A program made the translations under genes and the position numbers. Below are positions 55,673 to 64,000 of a stretch of DNA of 64,000 nt, piece by piece. Numbering within the stretch: position 1 is the first letter of the stretch; each line of letters opens with the position of its first letter. The DNA comes from an uncultured Granulosicoccaceae bacterium. Lineage in GTDB: Bacteria; Pseudomonadota; Gammaproteobacteria; Granulosicoccales; Granulosicoccaceae. Below the pieces are notes generated by a model. The model saw only the letters and a program-made list of their open reading frames with translations. It was not told the origin of the DNA and made no database searches. The DNA is taken from positions 1 to 64,000 of the forward strand of contig CALFCF010000017.1 of assembly GCA_937951345.1 (NCBI GenBank). Reading direction: 5' to 3'.

Positions 55673-57061
55673 ATGTCACTCAATACGCTTTTTCTGATTA
55701 TCCTGCTTCTGAGCATCGCCAGCTACGTTTACGCACGCCGGCGCGCGTTCGTCAATGCGTTCGGGCAAACCGACAATAAGCGGCGCCATTCACTACCCGC
55801 CCACTACGGGTACTTGCTTGCGATGTGGTGTGCATTACCAGCGCTGGCCTTGCTTATCAGCTGGAAGCTCATCGAACCGGGCATCATAAGCAACATGCTA
55901 TCGAGCTCCGCACCGACAGAAGTTAAAGCAGCTGGTGAAACTGCTGTCGGTCTGTATAACAATGAAATATTTTATCTTGCAGATGCTGACTCCATTAGCC
56001 AGGATCTACCTGCACATAAAACCGCAGCTATCCAGCGACTACAAAGCCTGCGCACCGCCAGCAAAATTTTACTGACATTGATTTTATCCGGCGTGATCGG
56101 TTTAAGCCTTCTACTTGGACTGCGACACGTAAACAGAGAACCACGCGCTCGCGTAATTGTTGAATCTTTTATACAAGTATTCCTGGTTGTGTGCGCAAGC
56201 ATTGCGATACTCACGACCATTGGTATCGTTCTGTCGGTATTGTTTGAATCACTGCGGTTTTTCCAGCAAGTCGGGTTTATCGATTTTATCACCGGTACCA
56301 GCTGGAGCCCGCAGACCGCCATTCGCAGCGACCAGGTCGGTTCTTCCGGATCGTTTGGCGCGATACCCCTGTTTACCGGAACCTTGTTGATTTCCGCCAT
56401 TGCGTTGATTGTGGCAGTGCCACTGGGTCTTATGTCAGCAATTTATCTGGCTGAGTATGCATCAAGCAGAGCGCGCTCAACGATTAAACCATTGCTGGAA
56501 ATTCTGGCAGGAATCCCGACTGTTGTTTACGGATTTTTTGCCGCGTTGACCGTCGCACCTGCAATGCGCTCGTTTGGGCAATCCATCGGCTTATCAGTAT
56601 CAAGTGAAAGCGCACTGGCGGCCGGCGTTGTTATGGGAATCATGATTATTCCGTTCGTGTCCTCACTATCCGACGACGTCATTACAGCCGTACCCCAGTC
56701 CATGCGTGACGCCTCTTTTGGTCTGGGCGCAACACAGTCAGAGACCATACGGAAAGTGGTATTTCCAGCGGCTCTGCCCGGCATAGTCAGCAGTGTTTTG
56801 TTGGCTGCGTCACGCGCAATTGGTGAAACCATGATTGTGGTTATGGCAGCCGGCCTTGCGGCAAAACTCACGGCAAATCCCCTTGAGGCAGTAACCACGG
56901 TTACTGTGCAGATAGTGACGCTGCTAACCGGTGACCAGGAATTTGACAGCGCTAAAACACTGGCTGCATTTGCACTCGGTTTGATGTTGTTTGTGACGAC
57001 TCTATTGCTGAATGTTATTGCGCTTTATACGGTAAGGCGTTACCGCGAGCAATACGAATAA
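55673..57061 (+). CDS. pstC: Phosphate ABC transporter permease PstC
   Basis: This is an inner-membrane permease of the Pst system, 462 residues. It belongs to the long PstC branch, with an N-terminal extension of about 150 residues carrying two or three additional membrane segments (LFLIILLLSIASYVYA near the start). The transport core begins with GFIDFITGTSWSPQ and contains the coupling loop SMRDASFGLGATQSETIRKVVFPAALPGIVS that contacts PstB. It is followed by pstA after 83 bp. The companion PstA here is also of the extended type. Confidence 0.95.
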   Translation: MSLNTLFLIILLLSIASYVYARRRAFVNAFGQTDNKRRHSLPAHYGYLLAMWCALPALALLISWKLIEPGIISNMLSSSAPTEVKAAGETAVGLYNNEIFYLADADSISQDLPAHKTAAIQRLQSLRTASKILLTLILSGVIGLSLLLGLRHVNREPRARVIVESFIQVFLVVCASIAILTTIGIVLSVLFESLRFFQQVGFIDFITGTSWSPQTAIRSDQVGSSGSFGAIPLFTGTLLISAIALIVAVPLGLMSAIYLAEYASSRARSTIKPLLEILAGIPTVVYGFFAALTVAPAMRSFGQSIGLSVSSESALAAGVVMGIMIIPFVSSLSDDVITAVPQSMRDASFGLGATQSETIRKVVFPAALPGIVSSVLLAASRAIGETMIVVMAAGLAAKLTANPLEAVTTVTVQIVTLLTGDQEFDSAKTLAAFALGLMLFVTTLLLNVIALYTVRRYREQYE

Positions 57062-57144
57062 ACTCGAATTAAGTCATCGATCTAATTAAGCCATCATTTA
57101 ACTGTCGAATGCTATTCTCGGAAATCACTTAAACAGCTTACCTC

Positions 57145-58425
57145 ATGAGTTCGACCACAGAAATAGTCCAGGCGTCACTTGCCAGACGCTATAAAGCTGA
57201 ATCACGATTCAGGCTATACGGCATTGTAGCGATCAGCATCAGCTTGTCGTTTCTGGCGTTCTTATTGATTAGCATTACCTATAAATCTATTCCTGCGTTT
57301 TACGAAACTCAGGTGCAACTGACTGTCAATCTGGACGCTGAGAAACTCGGTGTCGGTGCATCACCTGACATCAAGGCAATAAAAACCGCGAATTACAGTG
57401 GTGTGATCAAAGGCGCGTTGCGCGAACAATTTCCGGATGTCAAGAAACGAAAAGCCAAAAAAGAGTTGTATTCACTCGTTAGTGTCGGAGCGCAATACCA
57501 ACTTCGTGATTTTATTCTTGAGGACCCGTCGGTCATTGGCACGGAGCAAACCATCTGGCTTATCGCAGATGATGAACTAAACGGGTTGGTTACCGCAGTG
57601 TCTGATGTCACAGACATTGGTGATACGCCGACACGTTTATCCGAACAACAACGCGGCTGGATAAATACACTGCAGCAGCAGGATCAGGTTAAAACCGGTT
57701 TCAACTACACGTTCTTTTCCGCGGGCGACTCACGAGAACCGGAACTAGCCGGTATAAAAGCAGCGCTCATAGGCTCGGCATGGGTGTTATTGGTCACGTT
57801 CCTGGTGTCGTTTCCCGTTGCTGTAGCTGCCGCAATTTACCTGGAAGAATTTGCGCCCACTAATCGCTGGACAGACGTGATCGAAGTCAACATCAACAAT
57901 CTTGCAGCCGTACCGTCCATTGTATTCGGGCTACTTGGACTCGCTGTATTTATCAATTTCTTTGCGCTACCCCGATCCGCGCCTTTGATCGGCGGTATCG
58001 TATTGTCATTAATGACCTTGCCCACGATCATTATATCGAGCCGGGCGGCTTTAAAAGCGGTACCCCCCTCGATTCGTGAGGCAGCACAAGGGCTCGGTGC
58101 GTCGAAAGTACAAGTAGTCTTTCATCATGTTTTACCGCTTGCCATGCCAGGTATTCTCACCGGCACAATCATCGGATTAGCGCAGGCACTCGGCGAGACC
58201 GCACCGCTGTTGATGATTGGCATGGTCGCTTTTATCGTCGACATACCCCAGAGCATCGTCGACCCGGCAACCGCGCTGCCTGTTCAGGTTTTTCTGTGGT
58301 CCGACAGCCCTGAGCGTGCATTTGTCGCTAAAACCTCAGCAGCCATTGTTGTATTGTTGGGTTTTCTCGTCGTTATGAATGCCGTGGCAGTGTTTTTACG
58401 CAAACGCTTTGAACGTCGCTGGTAA
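57145..58425 (+). CDS. pstA: Phosphate ABC transporter permease PstA (DUF3333 N-terminus)
   Basis: The second Pst permease, 426 residues. The N-terminal 180 or so residues form the extra domain (DUF3333) found in long PstA proteins: one membrane segment, then a soluble part ([16 protein letters not shown]). The permease core has [41 protein letters not shown] and the coupling loop [32 protein letters not shown]. It lies between pstC and pstB with short spacers, so it is probably part of one transcript. Confidence 0.95.
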   Translation: MSSTTEIVQASLARRYKAESRFRLYGIVAISISLSFLAFLLISITYKSIPAFYETQVQLTVNLDAEKLGVGASPDIKAIKTANYSGVIKGALREQFPDVKKRKAKKELYSLVSVGAQYQLRDFILEDPSVIGTEQTIWLIADDELNGLVTAVSDVTDIGDTPTRLSEQQRGWINTLQQQDQVKTGFNYTFFSAGDSREPELAGIKAALIGSAWVLLVTFLVSFPVAVAAAIYLEEFAPTNRWTDVIEVNINNLAAVPSIVFGLLGLAVFINFFALPRSAPLIGGIVLSLMTLPTIIISSRAALKAVPPSIREAAQGLGASKVQVVFHHVLPLAMPGILTGTIIGLAQALGETAPLLMIGMVAFIVDIPQSIVDPATALPVQVFLWSDSPERAFVAKTSAAIVVLLGFLVVMNAVAVFLRKRFERRW

Positions 58426-58451
58426 TTCTCGGATATAAGGAACACACAGAG

Positions 58452-59336
58452 ATGAGTACTAGCACAACCCTAAACGATATAATCCCCGGATCGCCGGCAA
58501 TACAGGAATCGACTAAAGTGGATGATGTCACAGCGATGCTCGACAGCATTGAAGGCACGGTTGGCACTACCCGTGTTGAAAATCCGAAAATGGAGATGCG
58601 TGAAGTAGATGTTTTCTATGCTGATAAGCAAGCCATCTACGATGTTGATCTGGATGTGGCGCGCAATGAAGTCATCGCCATGATTGGCCCGTCCGGTTGC
58701 GGTAAGTCTACATTTTTACGCTGTCTGAATCGGATGAACGACACTATTCCGATCTGTCGCGTTACCGGCAGCATCACACTCGACGGTGTTGACATTAACA
58801 CCCGCGAGCAGGATCCGGTATTGCTCAGAGCCCGTGTCGGTATGGTTTTCCAGAAGCCCAATCCTTTTGCGAAAAGTATTTTCGACAATGTGGCTTATGG
58901 ACCTCGCATACATGGTTTGGCCGCCAATCGGGCTGAGCTTGATGAGATTGTTATCTCCAGTCTGAAACGCGCCGGGCTTTACGACGAAGTTAAATCACGA
59001 CTTGATGCGCCAGGTACCAGCCTGTCGGGTGGGCAGCAGCAACGTTTATGCATTGCAAGAACGATCGCTGTTAATCCGGAAGTCATTCTTATGGATGAAC
59101 CCTGCTCTGCGTTGGACCCTATCGCCACTGCTCGAATAGAAGAATTGATTGATGAATTGCGTGAGAATTACGCAATAGCTATCGTTACCCATTCAATGCA
59201 GCAAGCGGCGCGCGTATCTCAGCGTACGGCTTACTTTCATCTTGGCAAACTGGTCGAAGTTGGCAAGACCAACGATATATTCACCAACCCGCAACACGAT
59301 TTGACCGAAAACTACATAACAGGCAGATTTGGTTAA
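58452..59336 (+). CDS. pstB: Phosphate ABC transporter ATP-binding protein PstB
   Basis: PstB (294 residues) powers phosphate import. Walker [10 protein letters not shown] is at residues 79-87, the Q-loop is [16 protein letters not shown], the signature is [16 protein letters not shown] and Walker B is [16 protein letters not shown]. The C-terminal region [23 protein letters not shown] is the PstB ending. About 45 residues precede the ABC domain, more than in E. coli. It starts 26 bp after pstA, with AAGGA upstream of the ATG. Confidence 0.98.
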   Translation: MSTSTTLNDIIPGSPAIQESTKVDDVTAMLDSIEGTVGTTRVENPKMEMREVDVFYADKQAIYDVDLDVARNEVIAMIGPSGCGKSTFLRCLNRMNDTIPICRVTGSITLDGVDINTREQDPVLLRARVGMVFQKPNPFAKSIFDNVAYGPRIHGLAANRAELDEIVISSLKRAGLYDEVKSRLDAPGTSLSGGQQQRLCIARTIAVNPEVILMDEPCSALDPIATARIEELIDELRENYAIAIVTHSMQQAARVSQRTAYFHLGKLVEVGKTNDIFTNPQHDLTENYITGRFG

Positions 59337-59546
59337 GTGCGTTTTTCGCTATCTGATTGCTATTAAATGATTGTTGTTGTTCGGTGTGCGACTTATGCCA
59401 GATGATTTAAAGCAAGTATAAAATTTACCTGTTACCAACTCCGATGAATTCGCAACGAGAGAACGATCGAGTTAATTCGATACCCAGGTTAGAAACAACT
59501 GACGCTAATCGACATACTTATAAGTTCTACCTCATGGAAAATCCCT

Positions 59547-60263
59547 ATGGCTGACAAACTGCACCTCGATCAACATATCTCGCAGAAATTCAACGACGAA
59601 CTTGAAGACATCCGCAACCGAGCGCTGTTGATGGGAGGACTGGTTGAAAAGCAAGTGTCAGGCGGCCTTCAGGCGTTACTCGAAGGTGATAGCGAGTTAG
59701 GCAATCAGGTTGTTCACACAGATCATGAAGTCAACTCTATGGAGATTGAAATAGATGAAATGTGTAATGGAATACTTGCCAGGCGCCAACCTGCAGCAAG
59801 TGACCTGCGCTTGATCGTGACGGTAATCAAAGTCATTACCGATCTTGAGAGAATTGGCGACGAGGCAGAAAAACTGGGCAGATTCGCAGTTGATCTCGCC
59901 AATTCCAGCGAATTGCCAGCCTACCGTAAAGAACTACGCCACCTGGGTGATCTTGTCGAATCAATGCTTCGCGATGCGTTGCACTGTTTTGCCCGCATGG
60001 ACTACGAAGCAGCATTAAAAACCGCAGCGCGCGATGACGATATCAATGCAGAGTATGAGACCCTGTCACGATTGCTTATTACACATGTCATGGAAGACCC
60101 GCGACAAGTTAAAAACGTATTCAATATAACCTGGTGCGCACGGGCGCTGGAACGCATCGCCGATCACTCGGTGAATATCTGCGAATATGTTGTGTTTCTG
60201 GTGAAAGGCAAGGATATCCGACACACTAACCCGAAGGATATCAGCAAGTCACTTTTTTCCTAA
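59547..60263 (+). CDS. phoU: Phosphate signalling protein PhoU
   Basis: PhoU (238 residues) links the Pst transporter to PhoR and dampens the Pho response. It is all helical with two copies of the PhoU repeat, marked by the metal-binding E/DxxxD patterns VIKVITDLERIGDEAEKLG and NITWCARALERIADHSVNICEYVVFLVKG. The N-terminal LHLDQHISQKFNDELEDIRNRALLMGGLVE is typical. It lies 210 bp downstream of pstB, a longer spacer than elsewhere in the cluster. Confidence 0.97.
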   Translation: MADKLHLDQHISQKFNDELEDIRNRALLMGGLVEKQVSGGLQALLEGDSELGNQVVHTDHEVNSMEIEIDEMCNGILARRQPAASDLRLIVTVIKVITDLERIGDEAEKLGRFAVDLANSSELPAYRKELRHLGDLVESMLRDALHCFARMDYEAALKTAARDDDINAEYETLSRLLITHVMEDPRQVKNVFNITWCARALERIADHSVNICEYVVFLVKGKDIRHTNPKDISKSLFS

Positions 60264-60310
60264 ACAGACCGTTGACCAGAAAATCTGGCCAACAAACGAC
60301 CGTTGTACGG

Positions 60311-61039
60311 CTAGTTAGGCATCGTTATCACGAGAGGTGTTAAACGCGCATCTGAAATTTTCAGAGCAGTAAGATCACTTCCCGTTTGTTGCAATGTAAT
60401 CTGATCTTGCTCCACGCGCCATTCGTTTGCTTCGCCTGAAGAAAGATTCAGAGACGGAGGCGGTAAGTCAAGGTCCCGGCTCAAACGGGAGTGCAAGGTT
60501 TCTGCCCCGTGACTGCTTATCATTTTTCGATCGAACACGAGTTTCATCTGCAACAGCCGGTCATCAAGAAAGCGGTAACGAATACTGTCTATAGGTGCAC
60601 CAGCATAAGCAAGCTTTTGCTCAGGCAATACAAACACGCAGTCTTCCAGTGTCGATGCTTTTCGCGAGTTAACTAAACCGGTTTTGGCTGATACACAGGT
60701 TGGATTTCCGAATCGTGCTGTTGCCTGTGCCAGAACCTGTGCGCGTTGGTCACTTACAGCGTTGTTTTCAAACTGCACCCGCCCCTGGTGTGTGTTGATC
60801 GTCACGTCAACAGTATGCAAATCCTCGTTCTTATAGTCACTCAGCGTCTTATAACCCGATGGCACTACCGAAGTAGTGTTAGCGTCAAGGGTAGAATCCG
60901 GCGGGTTAACGGTTTGCTGCACAGGAGCAGCACATGCTGTAACAAGCCCTAGCAGTATTGCTCCCGGAATCAACGTCAGAAAGCGACGCGTTTCACCGGT
61001 ATGGCAATCAGTATTTGTGTTCAATTCAGGCTGATTCAT
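60311..61039 (-). CDS. Hypothetical lipoprotein
   Basis: I do not recognise the family. From ATG 61039 the protein has 242 residues with a lipoprotein signal: basic GETRRF, hydrophobic LTLIPGAILLGL, lipobox VTAC with lipidated Cys36. The mature part is soluble and mixed alpha/beta, with two Cys (NPTCVS and LEDCVF) about 20 residues apart that may form a disulfide. The pattern LAYAGAPIDSIRYRFLDDRLLQMKLVFD suggests a small beta-sheet domain. It overlaps the stop region of the trypsin-like protease gene by 14 bases, so the two are probably translated from one message and may act together at the envelope. Confidence 0.7.
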   Translation of the reverse strand: MNQPELNTNTDCHTGETRRFLTLIPGAILLGLVTACAAPVQQTVNPPDSTLDANTTSVVPSGYKTLSDYKNEDLHTVDVTINTHQGRVQFENNAVSDQRAQVLAQATARFGNPTCVSAKTGLVNSRKASTLEDCVFVLPEQKLAYAGAPIDSIRYRFLDDRLLQMKLVFDRKMISSHGAETLHSRLSRDLDLPPPSLNLSSGEANEWRVEQDQITLQQTGSDLTALKISDARLTPLVITMPN

Positions 61040-62168
61040 CAGTGGCTCCCTGCTTGGCGCTGAATCCCCTGTCAAAGCGAATTCGTCCGTTCCACACAAT
61101 CATTGCGAGCAGTAATGAAAACAGTGGTAACAGCACACCCATACTGCCAGCCCCACCGGACTCACCGGTGCCTGCACCGCCGGGACGCGACTGCGGTTGA
61201 ATACCTCCACCACCAGCGAGTAAATTGTCACTGTCAGGGTTTTCGAAGTCTGTAATTCCGGTGATATCGCTGATCCAGGTTTTAAAAGATTCCAGACGCG
61301 TATAAACACCGTAGAAATTCGGTTCAGCGCAGCCGCGACCGAAACTCACCACACCTGCATGCCGGAATTCGCCGTCCTGCCTGACCATCAACGGACCACC
61401 ACTGTCGCCTAGACAACTGTCCCGGCCGCCTTGTGCGAGACCAGCACAGATCTGACTATCAACGATCAAACCATTGTAAGACTGCGGTAGATTACAGACT
61501 GCCATGCTGACAAGGGGTACCGAAACCTGTTGTAACGCTGTCGGGAATAATGGCCGTGCAGGATTGGAAAAATCAACAACCCCCCAACCGGCAACAATAG
61601 ACTGCTCGCCTACAAGCGCCCTGACGTCACCGTCAAATAGTCGCATAAAAGGCTGTTCGGTTGGTTGCGCCAACTCAATCAAAGCAATGTCATTTGGTGA
61701 TGATGCATCGCCACTGTTATAACCGGGGTGGACAAACAGGTTAGTAATAACCGCTTCATCTGCCTGCTCTTCATCCGCGAGATCAGTAAAACCCGTGGCC
61801 AGTCGAACATCAGCGACAGAGATAACACCGCCGAAACTGTCAAATAGACAGTGTGCTGCAGTTACCGCCCAACGCGAGCTGATTATGTTCGCAGCGCAAA
61901 ACTGACGCTGGAATAGCGATTGATCATTTACCCTGACAAGAGCAGACAAAGACGGCCAGGCCCCTTCAGCAGCAGGTTGTCCGCCAATGATACGTGGTGA
62001 TAATTGCGATAAAACGTCAGCCTTGCTGTTATCCAACTGACTGTTACTCAAACCATTATCTGCAACGGTAACGGCAGAGAACAACACCGTTCCGGCAAAC
62101 ATGACATGCAACAGTACTTTCAGGGGTGACGGGCACATAGGTGCAATCGCGCGCTTTATTATTTTCAT
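61026..62168 (-). CDS. Secreted trypsin-like serine protease with GlyGly-CTERM-type tail
   Basis: A 380-residue S1 family protease. The signal peptide ends near ADNG (residues 36-39), and a propeptide runs to R59, where cleavage before IIGGQPAAEG would activate it. The triad is H106 (VTAAHC), D160 (NDIALIEL) and S256 (GDSGGPL). After the catalytic domain comes a Gly-rich stretch (LLAGGGG, GGAGTGESGGAGS), a membrane segment VLLPLFSLLLAMIVW and basic residues, the plan of GlyGly-CTERM signals processed by rhombosortase. The tail of about 20 residues after the membrane segment is longer than usual in that class. The trypsin-like specificity is inferred. Confidence 0.87.
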   Translation of the reverse strand: MKIIKRAIAPMCPSPLKVLLHVMFAGTVLFSAVTVADNGLSNSQLDNSKADVLSQLSPRIIGGQPAAEGAWPSLSALVRVNDQSLFQRQFCAANIISSRWAVTAAHCLFDSFGGVISVADVRLATGFTDLADEEQADEAVITNLFVHPGYNSGDASSPNDIALIELAQPTEQPFMRLFDGDVRALVGEQSIVAGWGVVDFSNPARPLFPTALQQVSVPLVSMAVCNLPQSYNGLIVDSQICAGLAQGGRDSCLGDSGGPLMVRQDGEFRHAGVVSFGRGCAEPNFYGVYTRLESFKTWISDITGITDFENPDSDNLLAGGGGIQPQSRPGGAGTGESGGAGSMGVLLPLFSLLLAMIVWNGRIRFDRGFSAKQGATDESA

Positions 62169-62397
62169 TATTGAGTCTTATGTGACTTCGCGACAATGCT
62201 TTTGTCGGCCGCGATATATTGCCGTTTTAACAAACAGCAACAATTCACCATAATTTGCGATCGCTTTCCGCCCCTTTTTGTGCACGGGTACTCATTTAAT
62301 GTTTGATACACGAAGCCAGCATACAGCCCCCAGGTGAATACAATCTGAAGGTATTACGTCCTGTAATAAAGAGATACGGGCTTATTGCGGGAGATGC

Positions 62398-63909
62398 TTA
62401 CACTGCTCGGCCAGGACGCAGTCGCCATCTCAGGCCGAATACCCAATGACGTGCAGTCGTACTCAGCATAAGAGGTATACCGATCAAAATGGGTACAGCG
62501 AGACAAAATTTAACCATGCCACTGAGAAGCCCGGGTTGCAGCGGCAACAACATCAGTACTGCAACTACCGGTACGGTGCAAAGTAGTATCATCGGGATAT
62601 AGCGATTACTGATTTTTATTTGCATCCTGCGCGCTGCCGCCGCTAGCAAGCCACCAGCGAGTACCAGATGTGCAATCAGAGTAGCTGCGGCTGCACCCTG
62701 CAATTCATACAATGGAATCAAAATATAGTTGCCGATTAAATTCAGAGCCGCTGCGATTACACCCCAGATAACAAACATGCGCGTGTTATTCGTTAAATGT
62801 AACCCGGCAAGTAGAAATATAAGCAACCCGTCAATCAGTACGATGAAAGCAAAGTAAGGCAGGATCTGCGTTCCTTCCAGATAGCGGGATCCGGCAAGCA
62901 CAACCAAAAGATCGGGTGCCATCAATATGAACAATCCAGTGAACGGGATACCCAACAGTAAATAAATCTCGGCACCCTTTCTGAGAAACTCAATCGTGCT
63001 GTCGCGTCCCGCCCTGACCCAGAGTTTGTTGTAACGCGGTTTAACCGCTGCTGCTACCGTACCGATTATTATAAGATCTGCATAAACTATCAGACTGCTC
63101 GAAGCGGCGAATTGACCCAGTTCGAATTCACCCAGAAACGATCCGATCATGTAACGGTCAATGAGCCGCATCAACAACCCCACCGCTTCCATCATCATCA
63201 GCGGCAAACCGAACAACAGTAAGTTACCCGCTAATGAGAAACGAAAACTAGACAGCTGCAATCGCGCATGATCACGATATGCCCAAAAACACAGATATAC
63301 TGCGAAGCACTCAGCCAATACGGTTACAACCAATACAAATGCAATGCTAAAGCCGTACACTAATCCCATTGCATAAAGCAGTATCAGATACATCACTCTG
63401 CCGGCCATCACACTTCGACCAAGCGATTTACTGTACTCTAGTGAGCGCAGCATGCTGCCGGTGACACTACCGGCCATACGCGCGATGACGAAAATCGCCA
63501 GGATGGTGAAGTAAGCCGGGATCTGCGGATTCGACAGCCACATCGGGACAACGAACCAGCCACTGACCATCCACACAACCAGAGTGAAGAAGGTCATTCC
63601 AGCAAATAACAGGTAAGCAGTCGTGTGCAGGCTATCGAGATCCATCCCGTCGCTGCCCGACTGAGCGAGCGGATAAAATCGCAGAATGGAGTGCTGCAAA
63701 CCGAGTTTGCCAAAAGCAACGAGCAGTGTGGCACTGGTTGTAATAAGGCCGAGCAGACCGTATTCGCTGATGTCCAGATTACGGGCTAACAGGGGAAATG
63801 TTGCAAAACCCACAAGCATAGACAGCATATTGGCAGATGCATAATGCTTGAAGTGCGTATGTAACGGGCTATCGCTCACCGGATTTGAATTTCCGCCAAG
63901 CCAACGCAT
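62398..63909 (-). CDS. Polysaccharide / O-antigen flippase (Wzx, MOP superfamily)
   Basis: An inner-membrane protein of 503 residues with about 12-14 membrane segments, of the polysaccharide biosynthesis (PST/Wzx) family. The N-terminal pattern LVGFATFPLLARNLDISEYGLLGL is typical, as is DRYMIGSFLGEFELGQFAASSSLI near the middle. Such proteins flip lipid-linked oligosaccharides to the periplasm. It may belong to an exopolysaccharide or O-antigen cluster extending past the right edge of the window; nothing else of such a cluster is visible here. The ATG at 63909 gives a normal N-terminus. Confidence 0.85.
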   Translation of the reverse strand: MRWLGGNSNPVSDSPLHTHFKHYASANMLSMLVGFATFPLLARNLDISEYGLLGLITTSATLLVAFGKLGLQHSILRFYPLAQSGSDGMDLDSLHTTAYLLFAGMTFFTLVVWMVSGWFVVPMWLSNPQIPAYFTILAIFVIARMAGSVTGSMLRSLEYSKSLGRSVMAGRVMYLILLYAMGLVYGFSIAFVLVVTVLAECFAVYLCFWAYRDHARLQLSSFRFSLAGNLLLFGLPLMMMEAVGLLMRLIDRYMIGSFLGEFELGQFAASSSLIVYADLIIIGTVAAAVKPRYNKLWVRAGRDSTIEFLRKGAEIYLLLGIPFTGLFILMAPDLLVVLAGSRYLEGTQILPYFAFIVLIDGLLIFLLAGLHLTNNTRMFVIWGVIAAALNLIGNYILIPLYELQGAAAATLIAHLVLAGGLLAAAARRMQIKISNRYIPMILLCTVPVVAVLMLLPLQPGLLSGMVKFCLAVPILIGIPLMLSTTARHWVFGLRWRLRPGRAV

Positions 63910-64000
63910 CCTTTGTCAGACTGCAACTACAGTTTCGCTGGCTTTAAGTTTTAATGATTTGCTGATTACCTCGTTCAGTTACACAGCCTCTCGATACAGG
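63910..64000. other. Window edge
   Basis: The last 91 bases are upstream of the flippase gene and show no feature I can identify; promoter sequence is likely. Confidence 0.3.

Overview
The window is chromosomal DNA of a gammaproteobacterium, probably marine or aquatic and outside the enteric group. Several gene neighbourhoods point there: gacA/uvrY-uvrC-pgsA followed by tRNA-Gly, tRNA-Cys and tRNA-Leu; maf(yceF) divergent from yceD-rpmF-plsX-fabH; cysS divergent from two cyclophilins and lpxH; rpoE-rseA-rseB-rseC-mucD-lepA-lepB-rnc-era-recO; orn divergent from rsgA; the SRP RNA upstream of dnaX-ybaB-recR; and phoBR-pstSCAB-phoU. I cannot name a genus.

Layout. 1-2.2 kb: an OmpA-type lipoprotein and an acyl-CoA dehydrogenase. 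2.7-12.3 kb: one gene for a secreted protein of about 3,190 residues, nearly all Asp-rich calcium-binding (thrombospondin type 3-like) repeats, with a signal peptide, one non-repetitive beta-rich domain and a C-terminal membrane/sorting tail, closed by a strong terminator. 13-21 kb: a polysaccharide deacetylase, three tRNAs, DUF1835, DUF188 and DUF368 (PopT-type) genes, then pgsA, uvrC and gacA. 21-26 kb: lipid-precursor and ribosome genes (fabH, plsX, rpmF, yceD), maf and pgpA. 26-31 kb: nusB, cysS, two cyclophilins and lpxH. 31-45 kb: a DUF455 gene and the envelope-stress/translation cluster read leftward from rpoE to recO, with a Tat-type cyclase gene inserted between rnc and era. 45-51 kb: sseA, orn/rsgA, recR-ybaB-dnaX and the 4.5S RNA. 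51-60 kb: the complete phosphate-starvation regulon core. 60-64 kb: a small lipoprotein, a secreted trypsin-like protease with a GlyGly-type sorting tail, and a polysaccharide flippase.

Most genes are conserved housekeeping genes. The accessory interest lies in four places. First, the giant repeat protein has hierarchical repeats (about 13, 28 and 149 residues), and recent DNA-level duplication is visible. Second, there are two near-identical 249-bp MITE-like elements about 10 kb apart, one of which forms the nusB stop codon and sits 10 bp upstream of pgpA, plus an unrelated 182-bp element with a 5-bp target duplication. Third, two different C-terminal sorting tails occur on secreted proteins. 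Fourth, the sigma-E protein carries an extension of about 97 residues. No phage, insertion sequence with a transposase gene, CRISPR array or defence system is visible.
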